Source: an uncultured Clostridia bacterium (GTDB taxonomy: Bacteria; Bacillota; Clostridia; Christensenellales; UBA1242). From it: a DNA stretch of 64,000 bases. Each line of letters opens with the position of its first letter. Positions within the stretch are counted from its first letter, which is position 1. Below the pieces are notes generated by a model that was not told where the DNA came from, did no database searches, and was given only the letters and a program-made list of their open reading frames with translations. The stretch is from assembly GCA_930971385.1 (NCBI GenBank), contig CAKNGB010000002.1:57451-121450 (forward strand), given 5' to 3'. Shown here piece after piece: positions 35,675 through 45,800 of the stretch. The position numbers and the translations under genes were made by a program.

Positions 35675-36994
35675 ATGATAAATATTTATAATATCGCGAA
35701 CATAGTTTTCTATGCGCTTCTTGGAATTTCTTTTATCTTGCTTTTGCCAAGGATTGTTATGTGCTTTATGGGATGCGGAAAAGCAAAACAGTTTAAAGAC
35801 GCAAAAAAGGAACATAAATACGCCATTCTTGTGCCAGCAAGGAATGAATCAAAAGTGATTAGGCAGATTTTGGATAGCATAAAAAATCAAACCTATAATA
35901 AGGATAAACTTGAAACTTTTGTGATTGTGGAAAGTTTGGACGACCCAACTTGCGAAATCTGCAAGGAATATGAAAATGTGCAAGTTTTTTGCAGGCAACA
36001 CCTAGAGAACAAGGGTAAGGGTTATGCGCTTGATGAGTGCTTTTCATATATTTTAAATAACCAAAAAGGCATGAAACAAGAGGACAAGTTTGAGGCATTT
36101 TTCATTATGGATGCCGACAATGTTATGGCCAAAGATTACATTTATGAAATGAATAAAGTGTTCGATGCTGGCTTTGATGTTGGAACAGGCTATCGCGCAA
36201 ACAAAAACTTTAACGACTCTTGGGTCAGTGCTTGCAGTGGACTTTATTTCAACTTTCTTTCCACTTTTAAAAACAAGCCGAAAGCAAAATTAGGGCTGGG
36301 CGTGCAGGTGACAGGAACGGGGTTTTATGTTTCTAGAAAAATTATTGAACAACTTGACGGTTGGAAATTTAATACCTTAACTGAGGACTATGAGTTTTCG
36401 CTTTGCACTGTTTTACACAACTATTCAAGTTCCTATAATGAAAAAGCAGTGTTTTACGACGAACAACCATCTTCGCTTAAAGTTTCGTGGAAACAAAGAG
36501 TGAGGTGGTGTAAGGGTTTTATGCAAGCGAATAAAATTTTTCGCAAACCACTTTTGAAAAAGCGTATTGACACAAGCGGAAAGCGTAAGTTTGACTTGAT
36601 TGAAAATGGCACTTCGCTTGCTCCTTTGGTGTTTTCGCTTGTTAGTGTTGCTCTTTATGCCGTTGTTAACCTTGTGCTTTTCATAATCTCAGTTATAACG
36701 CATAATCCTCTTTGGTATTATCCTTTTGCATCATTCATAGGCGTGCTTGTTGGGTTCTATCTTCTTATGGTGCTTTACACCGCGTTCATAATTGTGGTTG
36801 AACGAAAGCGCCTTGGTGCAAAACCGTTAAACTCGTTTGTGGCATGCCTAGCTAATCCGTGGTTCATGATTTTGTATGCTCCAATTTACTTTCAAGCACT
36901 TTTCACAAAAAATGTTGAATGGACGCCGATTGCACACACTTCAATTATTGATGTTGAGGCGATAGGCGAGGAAGAAAAACAAGTTAAAATTTAA
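35675..36994 (+). CDS. Membrane-bound family 2 glycosyltransferase (processive type)
   Basis: A 439-residue protein. An N-terminal membrane helix (about 5-30) leads to a GT-A domain (AILVPARNESKVI), the metal site FIMDADN (D146, D148), LTEDYEF and the QxxRW motif QRVRW (274-278). Two to three C-terminal transmembrane helices (about 305-400) follow. This is the layout of cellulose synthase, hyaluronan synthase and NodC-like enzymes that extrude polysaccharide or make glycolipids. Product unknown. Start at 35675 after TTGAGGT. Single-gene unit with its own promoter and terminator. Confidence 0.9.
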   Translation: MINIYNIANIVFYALLGISFILLLPRIVMCFMGCGKAKQFKDAKKEHKYAILVPARNESKVIRQILDSIKNQTYNKDKLETFVIVESLDDPTCEICKEYENVQVFCRQHLENKGKGYALDECFSYILNNQKGMKQEDKFEAFFIMDADNVMAKDYIYEMNKVFDAGFDVGTGYRANKNFNDSWVSACSGLYFNFLSTFKNKPKAKLGLGVQVTGTGFYVSRKIIEQLDGWKFNTLTEDYEFSLCTVLHNYSSSYNEKAVFYDEQPSSLKVSWKQRVRWCKGFMQANKIFRKPLLKKRIDTSGKRKFDLIENGTSLAPLVFSLVSVALYAVVNLVLFIISVITHNPLWYYPFASFIGVLVGFYLLMVLYTAFIIVVERKRLGAKPLNSFVACLANPWFMILYAPIYFQALFTKNVEWTPIAHTSIIDVEAIGEEEKQVKI

Positions 36995-37027
36995 ATTCAA
37001 GTTTTCATGCTTGAATTTTTATTTTTG
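36992..37027 (+). terminator. Terminator of the glycosyltransferase gene
   Basis: AAATTCAAG/CTTGAATTT stem with an 8-nt loop, then TTATTTTT. Confidence 0.8.
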
Positions 37028-37136
37028 CCATAATTTGCCGTATTTTACTAATGTTTAGCGATTTTAGTTAAAATATTTTAACTAATATTTTTTCTAAAAA
37101 AGTTATTAAAAATTTTTAATTACCATATAAATTTGT

Positions 37137-37165
37137 TTGGAAAATAAAAATTTTTGTTGTATAAT
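37137..37165 (+). promoter_or_regulatory. degV-type gene promoter
   Basis: TTGGAA (37137-37142), 17-nt spacer, TATAAT (37160-37165), then AAAAGGAG before the ATG. Confidence 0.7.
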
Positions 37166-37191
37166 AGACATGGTCAAAAGGAGAAAACATT

Positions 37192-38064
37192 ATGAAAAAA
37201 ATTGCTATCGTTGCTGACAGCAACAGCGGAATAACACCAAAAGAAGGAAAGCATCTTGGAATTAACATTGTGCCAATGCCATTCATTATCGGCGAAGATG
37301 TTTTGTTTGAAGAAGTTGATTTAAAACAAGAGGAGTTTTATCGTTTGCAACGCGAAGGAGTGAAGATAACAACTTCTCAGCCAAACATAAATGAAATTGT
37401 GGAACTTTGGGGTAAACTTTTAAAAACTCACGACCAAGTTTTGCATTTTCCTATGTCAAGTGCTTTAAGCCAATCTTGCGAAACGGCGCAAAAATTTGCA
37501 GAAGAAAATTTTCCAAACAAGGTTTTTGTTGTGGATAATCGAAGAATTTCCATCACACTTAAAGCTTCTGTGTTTGACGCTATGACACTTATCGAACAGG
37601 GTTTGGATGCAAAAGAGATTAAAGAATACCTTGAAAATGACGGCGACAAATCCTCAATTTATCTTGTTGTTGACACGCTTAAATATCTTAAACAAGGCGG
37701 TCGCGTCACACCAGCGGCGGCTGCCATTGGAACGGTTTTAAACATCAAACCTATTCTCACAATTCAAGGTGGAAAACTTGATAAATTTGCCATGGTGACA
37801 AACATTAAGTCGGCAAAAAAGAAGATGATTAACGCTATTAAAAAAGATATTGAAACACGATTTGCAAATTTTGTTAAAAATGGAGAGTTTGCTTTGGCGA
37901 TAGCACACACAACCAACGATGAAAATGCGGAAATTTTCAAACAAGAACTAATGAAAGAATTTCCAAACATACCTTTCACTTATGTTGACCCTCTTTCACT
38001 TAGCATTGCCACTCACACGGGTCCAAGGGTTTTGGCTGTTGGAGGATATCACTTTGTGAAATAG
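37192..38064 (+). CDS. DegV family fatty-acid-binding protein
   Basis: A 290-residue cytoplasmic protein of the DegV/FakB family. Landmarks: KIAIVADSNSGI at the start, TSQPNINEIVE, the SSALSQSCETA loop, VVDNRRIS, LKYLKQGGRVTPAAAAIGTVLNIKPIL and GPRVLAVGG near the end. FakB proteins present a bound fatty acid to FakA kinase for lipid synthesis; no fakA is in this window. It is monocistronic and complete. Confidence 0.95.
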   Translation: MKKIAIVADSNSGITPKEGKHLGINIVPMPFIIGEDVLFEEVDLKQEEFYRLQREGVKITTSQPNINEIVELWGKLLKTHDQVLHFPMSSALSQSCETAQKFAEENFPNKVFVVDNRRISITLKASVFDAMTLIEQGLDAKEIKEYLENDGDKSSIYLVVDTLKYLKQGGRVTPAAAAIGTVLNIKPILTIQGGKLDKFAMVTNIKSAKKKMINAIKKDIETRFANFVKNGEFALAIAHTTNDENAEIFKQELMKEFPNIPFTYVDPLSLSIATHTGPRVLAVGGYHFVK

Positions 38065-38071
38065 AAATTTA

Positions 38072-38094
38072 AGCGAGCAAATGCTCGTTTTTTC
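38072..38094 (+). terminator. Terminator after degV-type gene
   Basis: GCGAGCA/TGCTCGT hairpin with a 2-nt loop and T-rich tail. Confidence 0.75.
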
Positions 38095-38095
38095 T

Positions 38096-38125
38096 TTGAC
38101 AAATTTTATTATGTATTGCTATAAT
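38096..38125 (+). promoter_or_regulatory. Promoter of the HIT-RNase HI gene
   Basis: TTGACA (38096-38101), 18-nt spacer, TATAAT (38120-38125), then AGAGGT before the ATG at 38141. Confidence 0.75.
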
Positions 38126-38140
38126 TATGAAGAGGTTAAT

Positions 38141-39016
38141 ATGAAAGATTGTTTGTTTTGTAAAATCGTGAAAGGTGAAATTCCTTCTTATAAAATTTAT
38201 GAAGATGAAAATGTTTATGCTTTTTTAGACATCGCAAACGATGTTTTTGGGCATACTTTGGTGGTTTCCAAAAAGCATTTCGAAAATGTTATGGATTGCT
38301 CTGAACGCACGCTTGGAAAAATTATTGCCAGCGTAAAAAAAATCGGCGACCATTTTGTGAAAGATTGTGGATTTTCTGGCTATAACATTTTGAACAACAG
38401 CGGTAAAAGTGCAGAACAATCAGTTATGCATTTGCATTTTCACATTCTGCCACGAAAAGAGGGGGATGATTTCAAGCTTTGGCGTGATTTTGGCGAAAGT
38501 GGAAAGACCTTGGAAGAAGTGCAAAAAGAACTTGTTATGCAAGACGAACAAAAAGATGTTTTGGATTACTCCTCTTTTAAGGAAGATTGCACGGTGCTTT
38601 ACACCGACGGCGCTTGTTCTGGTAATCCAGGAATTGGCGGATATGGTGCGGTTTTAATTAAAAATAACGGCGAGGCGGAGGAAATTTCAGGAGGCGAGAA
38701 GTTGACGACAAACAACCGAATGGAACTGACAGCGGTAATCGAAGGGTTGAAACTCACAAGCGAGCGTGAAAATGTGAAAGTCTATTCTGACAGCGCCTAT
38801 GTTGTGAACGCCTTTAACCAAGGCTGGATTGATAACTGGAAAAGAAACGGCTGGCACTCCTCTGGCGGTGGCGAGGTTTTAAATTCTGACCTATGGCAAA
38901 CTTTGACCGCTTTGGTGGAGGCAAGACGAGTGGAATTTATTAAAGTTAAAGGTCACAGCGACAATGCAATGAACAACCGTTGCGACGCCCTTGCAACAAG
39001 TTTTTATAAAGACTAA
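38141..39016 (+). CDS. Fusion protein: HIT nucleotide hydrolase + ribonuclease HI
   Basis: A 291-residue two-domain protein. Residues 1-115 are an HINT-type HIT domain (CLFCKIVKGEIPSYKIYED, catalytic HLHFH with H97/H99/H101). After a 30-residue linker, residues 150-291 form a type I RNase H (YTDGACSGNPGIGGYGAV). Its catalytic acids are D156, E195, D217 and D282, with KGHSD nearby. HIT proteins hydrolyse nucleoside phosphoramidates or dinucleotides; RNase HI cuts RNA in RNA-DNA hybrids. Both active sites look intact, and no stop or frame change separates them. Confidence 0.92.
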   Translation: MKDCLFCKIVKGEIPSYKIYEDENVYAFLDIANDVFGHTLVVSKKHFENVMDCSERTLGKIIASVKKIGDHFVKDCGFSGYNILNNSGKSAEQSVMHLHFHILPRKEGDDFKLWRDFGESGKTLEEVQKELVMQDEQKDVLDYSSFKEDCTVLYTDGACSGNPGIGGYGAVLIKNNGEAEEISGGEKLTTNNRMELTAVIEGLKLTSERENVKVYSDSAYVVNAFNQGWIDNWKRNGWHSSGGGEVLNSDLWQTLTALVEARRVEFIKVKGHSDNAMNNRCDALATSFYKD

Positions 39017-39078
39017 GTTTTTTAAAAAAAATATTTTTAAACTTATTAATATATTTTATATTCATATTAAAAATAAAT

Positions 39079-39115
39079 TGGCTTAAATATTAAGTTATAA
39101 TATAGCCATTTTTTA
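39079..39115 (+). terminator. Terminator after the HIT-RNase HI gene
   Basis: TGGCT ... AGCCA imperfect stem followed by TTTTTTATT, immediately before the convergent ylbJ stop. Confidence 0.5.
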
Positions 39116-40051
39116 TTATAGGAAGATAAAAACTAGGGCGAGAGTGATTAGCGCGCTGATGATGCCGTGAGTTAGTTTTTGTAAGGCGAAAAGGCGAACT
39201 GGCATTTTAACTTTGTTTAAGAGAGTTATTGATTGAATCAGGGTGCTTATGCCACCAAAACTTATCACAAAACTTGCTAATATTGCGCCAAGTTTAACAT
39301 TACTTAAAGTGGATAAACTTAAACAGCCTTTTGTGATTTCGATAACTCCTTGCAAAAAGTATGCAACATCCTTTGGCAATAAGGAAAAAATTGGCGAAAA
39401 ACATTCGATTATAACAAAAAATATGGCTATTATCGCACCAACAGAAAGTATGGACAGGGTGGAAGAAAGAACGATGTCGGATAAGTTAAATTTTTTCTCT
39501 TCCACTTCTTTTATATTTTTAACTTCCTCCTCTTTCACTTTGATTTTTTTGTAAATTATTCCGTTTATTAAGGCGGAAAGAACATGAGAGATAAAAAGGA
39601 TGTATCCAATTTGCGCGCTGTGAAACATTCCCACGCCAACCGCGCCAATTATGAACATAGGTCCACTTGTGGAGCAAAAAGAGCTCATGCGGAAGGCATC
39701 ATTTCTGGTTATCTTTCCCATTTCATAGCTATCGGCAATCATTTTTGAGCCAACTGGATAGCCAGATAAGATTGCCATAAGAAAGGTGTAGAAGGAAATT
39801 GATGGTGTGCCAAAAACTTTTCTTGTGAACTTTCCAAAGGGGAGTTTTTCCATTTGACCTAAACTTGACAGCACGCGTGTGAAGAACATAAACGGCAAAA
39901 CACTTGGTAAAACATTAAATGCCCATGCAGAAATTCCATTTAAGCCAACTTGAATAAATTTCGCTGGAAAGATAATCATATTCACAAGGAAAAAGAGAAC
40001 TAAGATGGTAAATATGGTTTGCGAAAAGTTTTCCTTTAAAAGTTTTTTCAA
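39116..40051 (-). CDS. ylbJ: Sporulation integral membrane protein YlbJ
   Basis: A polytopic membrane protein of 311 residues. It has about eight hydrophobic segments and the YlbJ/nucleoside-transporter gate motifs (WAFNVLPSVLPFMFFT, AILSGYPVGSKMIADSYEMGKI, FCSTSGPMFIIGAVGVGMF, SFGGISTLIQSI). YlbJ is needed for spore formation in Bacillus. I start at the TTG 40051, which lies 5 nt after AAGGAG; an in-frame start 24 nt upstream precedes that site and is unlikely. It is divergent from pta, the ylbJ-pta neighbourhood being common in Clostridia. Confidence 0.92.
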   Translation of the reverse strand: MKKLLKENFSQTIFTILVLFFLVNMIIFPAKFIQVGLNGISAWAFNVLPSVLPFMFFTRVLSSLGQMEKLPFGKFTRKVFGTPSISFYTFLMAILSGYPVGSKMIADSYEMGKITRNDAFRMSSFCSTSGPMFIIGAVGVGMFHSAQIGYILFISHVLSALINGIIYKKIKVKEEEVKNIKEVEEKKFNLSDIVLSSTLSILSVGAIIAIFFVIIECFSPIFSLLPKDVAYFLQGVIEITKGCLSLSTLSNVKLGAILASFVISFGGISTLIQSITLLNKVKMPVRLFALQKLTHGIISALITLALVFIFL

Positions 40052-40184
40052 AATAACTCCTTTTTTATTTGACAAAATTTTTATGTGTGGTTATAATTTA
40101 AATTAAGTTGGATTTGTCCAAAATTTTTCTTATATGTGCAATATATTTTATTTTGCAAAAGAAGAAAAAAGAAGTGGAGAGAAT

Positions 40185-41183
40185 ATGTTTAAAATTAAAG
40201 ATTTGATTAAGGAGTCGAAAAGGCTTCAAAAGACCATCGTCTTTCCTGAGGTCAGTTTTTCGGATAGAACTTTGGAAGCGGTTAAGTATCTTCAAAAAAA
40301 GAAGATTTGCAAGGTGCTTTTGGTGGGCGACGCCAGCGCGTTAATTCTTCGCGATAAGGATTTGGAAAAATTTGAAATCGTCAGCCCTATCACTTTTCCA
40401 GACAGAAAAAAACTTGTGAAAACTCTTTATGAAAAGCGCAAGGATAAAGGTATGACTTTGGAAGAGGCGGAAGAACTTGAAAAAGACCCATACTATTTTG
40501 CCACGCTTTTGGTGGAATGTGGATATGCAGACGGCATGGTGGCAGGTGCTGAGGCATCAACCGCAACAACGGTTAGACCAGCCCTTCAAATTATCAAATC
40601 AAAAAACAAAAAGCCTGTTTCAAGTTGCTTTTTGGTGTATGGCAACAACAAGTTTTTAAACGGAAAGGCGTTAATTCTTTCAGACTGCGGTGTGATTGAA
40701 AAGCCAGACAGCGACACACTTTGCGCTATTGCAGAAGCAAGTGTTAAAAGTGCCAAACAGTTTAAAATTGGAATGCCAAAAGTTGCCTTTCTTTCTTACT
40801 CCACAAAGGGTAGCGCTAAAAGTGACGATGTCACAAAAGTTCGCGAGGCATATGAAAAATTCCACAAAAAAAATAAGGATGTTTTATGCGACGGCGAACT
40901 TCAATTTGATGCTGCAATGGTGCCAAGCGTCAGCGAGCATAAAGCGCCAGAAAGCGAAATTAAAGGCGACGCCAACATTTTGATTTTTCCAGATATAAAT
41001 GCTGGAAATATCTGCTATAAAACCACACAATACATCGGCGGACTGAACGCGATTGGTCCAATTCTTCAAAACCTTAAAAAACCTGTTAACGACCTATCTC
41101 GTGGGTGCAATGTTAATGATATTGTGATACTTAGTGTGATAACATCTTTGCAGTGTGAAGATGAAAAGAAAAAAGGAGAATAA
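40185..41183 (+). CDS. pta: Phosphate acetyltransferase
   Basis: A 332-residue enzyme that converts acetyl-CoA and phosphate to acetyl phosphate. Family blocks: IVFPEVSFSDRTLEAVKYL, DGMVAGAEASTATTVRPALQII, SSCFLVYGN, FLSYSTKGSAKSDDVTKV, DGELQFDAAMVP and LIFPDINAGNICYKTTQ. It is complete and lies 1 nt before ackA, so the two make one operon that yields ATP and acetate. GTGGAGAG precedes the ATG. Confidence 0.97.
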   Translation: MFKIKDLIKESKRLQKTIVFPEVSFSDRTLEAVKYLQKKKICKVLLVGDASALILRDKDLEKFEIVSPITFPDRKKLVKTLYEKRKDKGMTLEEAEELEKDPYYFATLLVECGYADGMVAGAEASTATTVRPALQIIKSKNKKPVSSCFLVYGNNKFLNGKALILSDCGVIEKPDSDTLCAIAEASVKSAKQFKIGMPKVAFLSYSTKGSAKSDDVTKVREAYEKFHKKNKDVLCDGELQFDAAMVPSVSEHKAPESEIKGDANILIFPDINAGNICYKTTQYIGGLNAIGPILQNLKKPVNDLSRGCNVNDIVILSVITSLQCEDEKKKGE

Positions 41184-41184
41184 T

Positions 41185-42396
41185 ATGAAAATTTTAGTTA
41201 TAAATTCTGGAAGTTCATCATTAAAATATCAACTTCTTGATATGGAAAAGGAAAAGCTTATTGCCAAAGGTAATTGCGAAATGATTGGGCTTTCGGGTTC
41301 CGTGATTTCCTATAAGCATGACGGCAAAGAGGAAAAGTTTAAAGGCGCACAAAATCATGAAGAAGCAATCAAAAAAGTTTTGGATATTTTGGTGGATAAA
41401 GAAAACGGCGTGATTTCTTCCTTTAAGGAAATTGATGCCATCGCTCATCGCGTGGTTATGGGTGGCTATATCTTTGATAAAAGTGTGCTTATCACAGAAA
41501 AGGTTATTAAGGATATCGAAAAACTCTCTTCCATGGCTCCACTTCACAACCCAGCAAATGCAATGGGAATGAGAGCGTGCAAGAAAGTTATGCCAAGAAC
41601 ACCTCAAGTTGCAGTGTTCGACACGGCTTTCCATTCCACCATGCCAGAAAAAGCATATATGTATGGAATTAAATTTGAGGACTATAAAAAATTCCATTTA
41701 AGAAAATATGGCGCGCATGGCACAAGCCACAAGTATGTTGTTGAACAACTTGCAAAGGTTTTAAAGAAAGATGTTAGCGAAGTTAAGGCTATAACTTGCC
41801 ACCTTGGAAATGGAAGCAGTATAACAGCCATTGAAAATGGAAAGAGCGTGGACACTTCCATGGGTTTAACTCCACTTCAAGGGCTTGTTATGGGCACTCG
41901 CTCTGGCGACATTGACCCAACCTTAGTGCAATTTTTGTGTAAAGACAAGAACATGACTGTGGACGAGGTTATCACATATCTTAACAAAGAATGTGGGCTT
42001 CTTGGAATTTCTGGTAAGTCCAGCGATATGCGAGAGGTTGAAGCGTATGCAGATAAGGGCGACGCAAGAAGCAAACTTGCGCTTGATATGCTGACATATT
42101 CTGCAAAAAAATATATTGGAACATATCTTGCTGTTTTGAATGGTGCTGATGCCATTGTGTTCACAGGCGGAATTGGCGAAAATAGACCAGAGATGCGTGA
42201 GGCGATTGTGAGCAATATGGAGAATCTTGGAATTGTGCTTGATAAAAAGAAGAACGATAACTTCAAGCGTGGGCAAATTGAACTTATCTCTTCCAAGAAG
42301 TCAAAAATCAAGCTTTTTGTTATTCCAACCGATGAGGAACTTATGATGGCTCGCGAAACAGAAGAAATTGTTAAAAATTCAAAAAAATCTAAATAA
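41185..42396 (+). CDS. ackA: Acetate kinase
   Basis: A 403-residue enzyme making ATP and acetate from acetyl phosphate. Signatures: VINSGSSSLKYQL, HRVVMGG, the active-site region FDTAFHSTMPEKAYMYGI, HLGNGSSITAIENGKSVDTSMGLTPLQGLVMGTRSGDIDP and FTGGIGENRPEMRE. It is co-transcribed with pta; AAAAGGAG precedes the ATG. It indicates acetogenic fermentation of pyruvate. Confidence 0.97.
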   Translation: MKILVINSGSSSLKYQLLDMEKEKLIAKGNCEMIGLSGSVISYKHDGKEEKFKGAQNHEEAIKKVLDILVDKENGVISSFKEIDAIAHRVVMGGYIFDKSVLITEKVIKDIEKLSSMAPLHNPANAMGMRACKKVMPRTPQVAVFDTAFHSTMPEKAYMYGIKFEDYKKFHLRKYGAHGTSHKYVVEQLAKVLKKDVSEVKAITCHLGNGSSITAIENGKSVDTSMGLTPLQGLVMGTRSGDIDPTLVQFLCKDKNMTVDEVITYLNKECGLLGISGKSSDMREVEAYADKGDARSKLALDMLTYSAKKYIGTYLAVLNGADAIVFTGGIGENRPEMREAIVSNMENLGIVLDKKKNDNFKRGQIELISSKKSKIKLFVIPTDEELMMARETEEIVKNSKKSK

Positions 42397-42399
42397 AAC

Positions 42400-42428
42400 T
42401 TGACAAATGTGTTATTATGTTGTAAAAT
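42400..42428 (+). promoter_or_regulatory. rpmF promoter
   Basis: TTGACA (42400-42405), 17-nt spacer, TAAAAT (42423-42428), right after the ackA stop. Confidence 0.8.
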
Positions 42429-42470
42429 GTAATGGCAAAATGAACGAAAATAACTAAAAGGAGAAAGAAA

Positions 42471-42665
42471 ATGGCTGTTCCAAAGGGGAAAGTTTCAAAA
42501 CAGAGAAGAAATACAAGAAATTCCGCTAACTTTAAGGCAGAAGGCGTTTCACTTGTTGAATGTCCAAAGTGCCACGAACTTAAAGAACCTCATAAGGTTT
42601 GCAAAAAGTGCGGAACTTATAAGAACGAAACTGTTGTTGAAGATAAGAAAAAGAAGAAAAACTAA
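42471..42665 (+). CDS. rpmF: 50S ribosomal protein L32
   Basis: A 64-residue basic protein (MAVPKGKVSKQRRNTR...). It keeps the four-cysteine zinc ribbon CPKCHELKEPHKVCKKCG, so this is the C+ (zinc-binding) form. The DUF177 gene that normally precedes rpmF is absent. It has its own promoter and terminator. Confidence 0.97.
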   Translation: MAVPKGKVSKQRRNTRNSANFKAEGVSLVECPKCHELKEPHKVCKKCGTYKNETVVEDKKKKKN

Positions 42666-42687
42666 GTTTATTGATTTTTCAATGAAT

Positions 42688-42718
42688 TATCCTATCATCC
42701 GATAGGATTTTTTCTTTT
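42688..42718 (+). terminator. rpmF terminator
   Basis: ATCCTATC-ATCC-GATAGGAT followed by TTTTTTC. Confidence 0.85.
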
Positions 42719-42767
42719 TATACATAACTTTAAAAAGAACAACTTTTAGAAAAATATAAACAAAAAT

Positions 42768-42797
42768 TTGATTTATTTTCATAATTAATGGTATAAT
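42768..42797 (+). promoter_or_regulatory. Promoter of the subtilase gene (leaderless)
   Basis: TTGATT (42768-42773), 18-nt spacer, TATAAT (42792-42797). An in-frame ATG abuts the -10 box, but the next ATG at 42804 is exactly 6 nt away and is the likely start. Confidence 0.75.
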
Positions 42798-42803
42798 ATG
42801 AAT

Positions 42804-45800
42804 ATGAGTAATAAGTTATCAAAACTAAGTTGTTTATTAATTGTTTTTATGGCAGGAATAATATACCTTTTTTCTTTGAATTTTTCTAATTTCACTTATG
42901 CTGAAACCTACGATATGGGAACTTATGAAGAATTTAACAAAAGTTTAACAAGTTTGGTTAATGAATCTGGTTTGTATCATGAAGGTGAGGAATATGCCAT
43001 TTCTTCTGACTTAGTCAGCGAGATAGACGGAGAAAAGTATGTTTCGGCAAGTGCGTTAAACCTAAAGGGCGAAGATGTGGCACTGTCGTCGTTAGACGAA
43101 AATTTTTATGAAGTTTCAAGTGACGGAGATGAGATTGTTGTTAATGAGAAAAAATACACAAACCGCATAATCGTTTATTATGAAGGTAATCTTGAGCCGT
43201 ATAAGACGGAGAATTATGCCGAGGGTTTAGGTTATCACATCTATCAATATTCTTCCCGAGAAGATACGATTGACGCATATAACTATTATTCTAGCCTTGA
43301 CTATGTTAAAAGCGTGGGCTATGACGATGTTGTGACCGCTTCCGAAATAAGCGACTCTGAAAGCACTTCAAGCGGATACTACTCTTGGGGAGCAGAAGTT
43401 ATTGGCGTGCCAGATTTTATGGCATATTTAAACTACACAGTGGATGATTTTCCAACCGTTTACATCGCGGTTTTAGACAGCGGAATTAACACTCAGCACT
43501 TCCTTTTTGAAAACCGAATTGCAAGTGAGTATGGCAGAAATTTCACAGGCGGAGCTCAAGATGATTTTGAGGATGATTTTAGGCACGGCTCGCACGTTTC
43601 TGGCATTATTGCCAACTTAACAAAGGAAAATGTGAAAATTGTTCCTCTTAAAGTTTTGGATAACACTGGTAATGGCACGGTGGCAATGATTATAAGCGCT
43701 ATTAATTATGTGGAAGAATTAAACTCGGCTCATAACCTTAACATACGATTTATGAACATGAGTTTGGGCGTGGAAGCCGAGGATGGTGGAATTTATAATA
43801 ACTACACCTTAGAAAGTTTAATCAGCCGTGTTTACAACAATGGAAAAGGCATAACAAGTGTGGTTGCTGCTGGAAATAAGTCTAGAGATACGCACACTTC
43901 TTCACCTGCGAACATCAGCGACTCTTTCGTGGTTTCGGCTTTGGATAAAGATTTAACGCTGGCGTCATACTCTAATCACGGTTCAACGGTGGATATTTCT
44001 GCACCAGGAACTAGGATTAATTCGGCGTATAAAAACAGCCCGACACAAATGTATGAAGACAGTGGCACAAGCATGGCAACACCTCATGTCACGGCGGTTT
44101 TCGCTCTTCTTTTGTCAAGCCCAACATATGCCTCTTACACCAACTTGCAACTGGAAGAATTGGTGAAAGATTACGCCATTGACCTTGGCGACGAGGGAAC
44201 TGACAGATACTATGGCGCTGGATGTGTGAGCGTGGCAAACATCGGTGTCACAACAATCGGCGAGGTCACATTTGAGGAGGACATATCAAACGAAGGTTAC
44301 ACAATTTTAACCCTCTCTTATGCCGACGCCACAGATTATGAGATCTACTACACTCTTGACGAATCGCTTCCAAGCAGAAATTCCACTCTCTACACCGATC
44401 CTATTGTTCTTTCCGAAACCACAAAGGTGACGGCAATTGCCTATGTTATCAGGGAGGGCGCTGTTATGCAAAAAAGCGCTTTGTCGTCACAGACTTTCTA
44501 TTTTAACAACGAGGACCTTGACAGTGCTTTCAAAATTTCAGGAACACTTTACAGTGGAACGATTGAAGAATACACAGGAAGTTTAACAAATTTAAGGATA
44601 AATTCATATATCAATGGTTATTACATCACATCAATTTCGTCCTTTGCTTTCAGTGGTGTGGAACTTGAAAGCATCACTTTGCCAACTTCATGCACAATAA
44701 TTTCCAATCACGCTTTTTATGCTCAAACAAAATTGAAGGAAATAACAGGTTCATATGTTGAAAGTGTTGGTGAATATGCCTTTTCAAATTGCACAAGCTT
44801 GGAAATTGCAAACTTAAACAGAGTTCAAACAATTTCCGATTATGCCTTTAAAGATTGCTCGGTGCTTGTTGGCTTGAACGCTGGCTCTTCTATAACACAA
44901 ATTGGCGACTATGCTTTTCAAGGTTGTTTAAGTTTAAAAGAATTAAACATTCCTGATGTGCAAATTGTTGGAGAAAATGCTTTCGATAATGTGACGCTGG
45001 AAACTCTCACAATGGGCGGTGCGGTTAGTTCTTTCGGAAACATGAGAAACTTCCATGTGGGAACAATTTATGCTTATCTCAATTCCAGTTTCGACGATTT
45101 ATATTATGAATATGCCGACAATGTGGTTGATTTAAGTATGCGATTTTTGACCACTTTGCCAGACCGAATTGTTGTTAAAACTTCAAACACTTCAACCTTC
45201 TCTTTAGATTATTATGGCGCATATATTTCTTACGATCAATCGATTTTCCCATTTATTCAATCTGGTTCTTATTACACATTTACCGACGGCTCGCAAAATT
45301 ATAATTTAAATAATCAAATTTCAGAGATTAATGATAACACATATCGCGCCACTTTCTCTTTAAGCGGACTAGCATCTAATAGTTATGTTTTCACCATGAC
45401 GCTTATTGACAGTTACGGCAATTCGATTGTTTCAGATTCTATGGAAGTTTTGGTTATCAACAGTGAAATTGAGGAGCACACTTTAAATTTTGTGGCAGGA
45501 AGATATCAAGTTTATGTTGACGGACAACTTGCTTCAAATCCGTTCACGCTATACGATGGAATAACATATAACATAGAGGTTGCTCCTTATGACAGCTATG
45601 ACATCACTTCGGTTTCAGCTAATGGCGATGACCAATCTGAAAGTTTTTCAATTTTAGTTAAAGATGACTTAAACCTTGACATTCAAGTGGAAGAAAAAAG
45701 GCAGTTCAATGTTTCGTTTGCATCTAGTAGCGGAGCAAATGTGCTTGTGAACGGCGAAGAGACAAGTGAGGTTATCATAGACCGCGGAGGAAGCGTGGAG

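Noticed and set aside
40105..40130. TTGGA-TTTG-TCCAA hairpin with following T run before pta, as an attenuator
   Set aside because: Only 5 bp of A/T-rich stem and no alternative pairing seen; not enough for a regulatory call.
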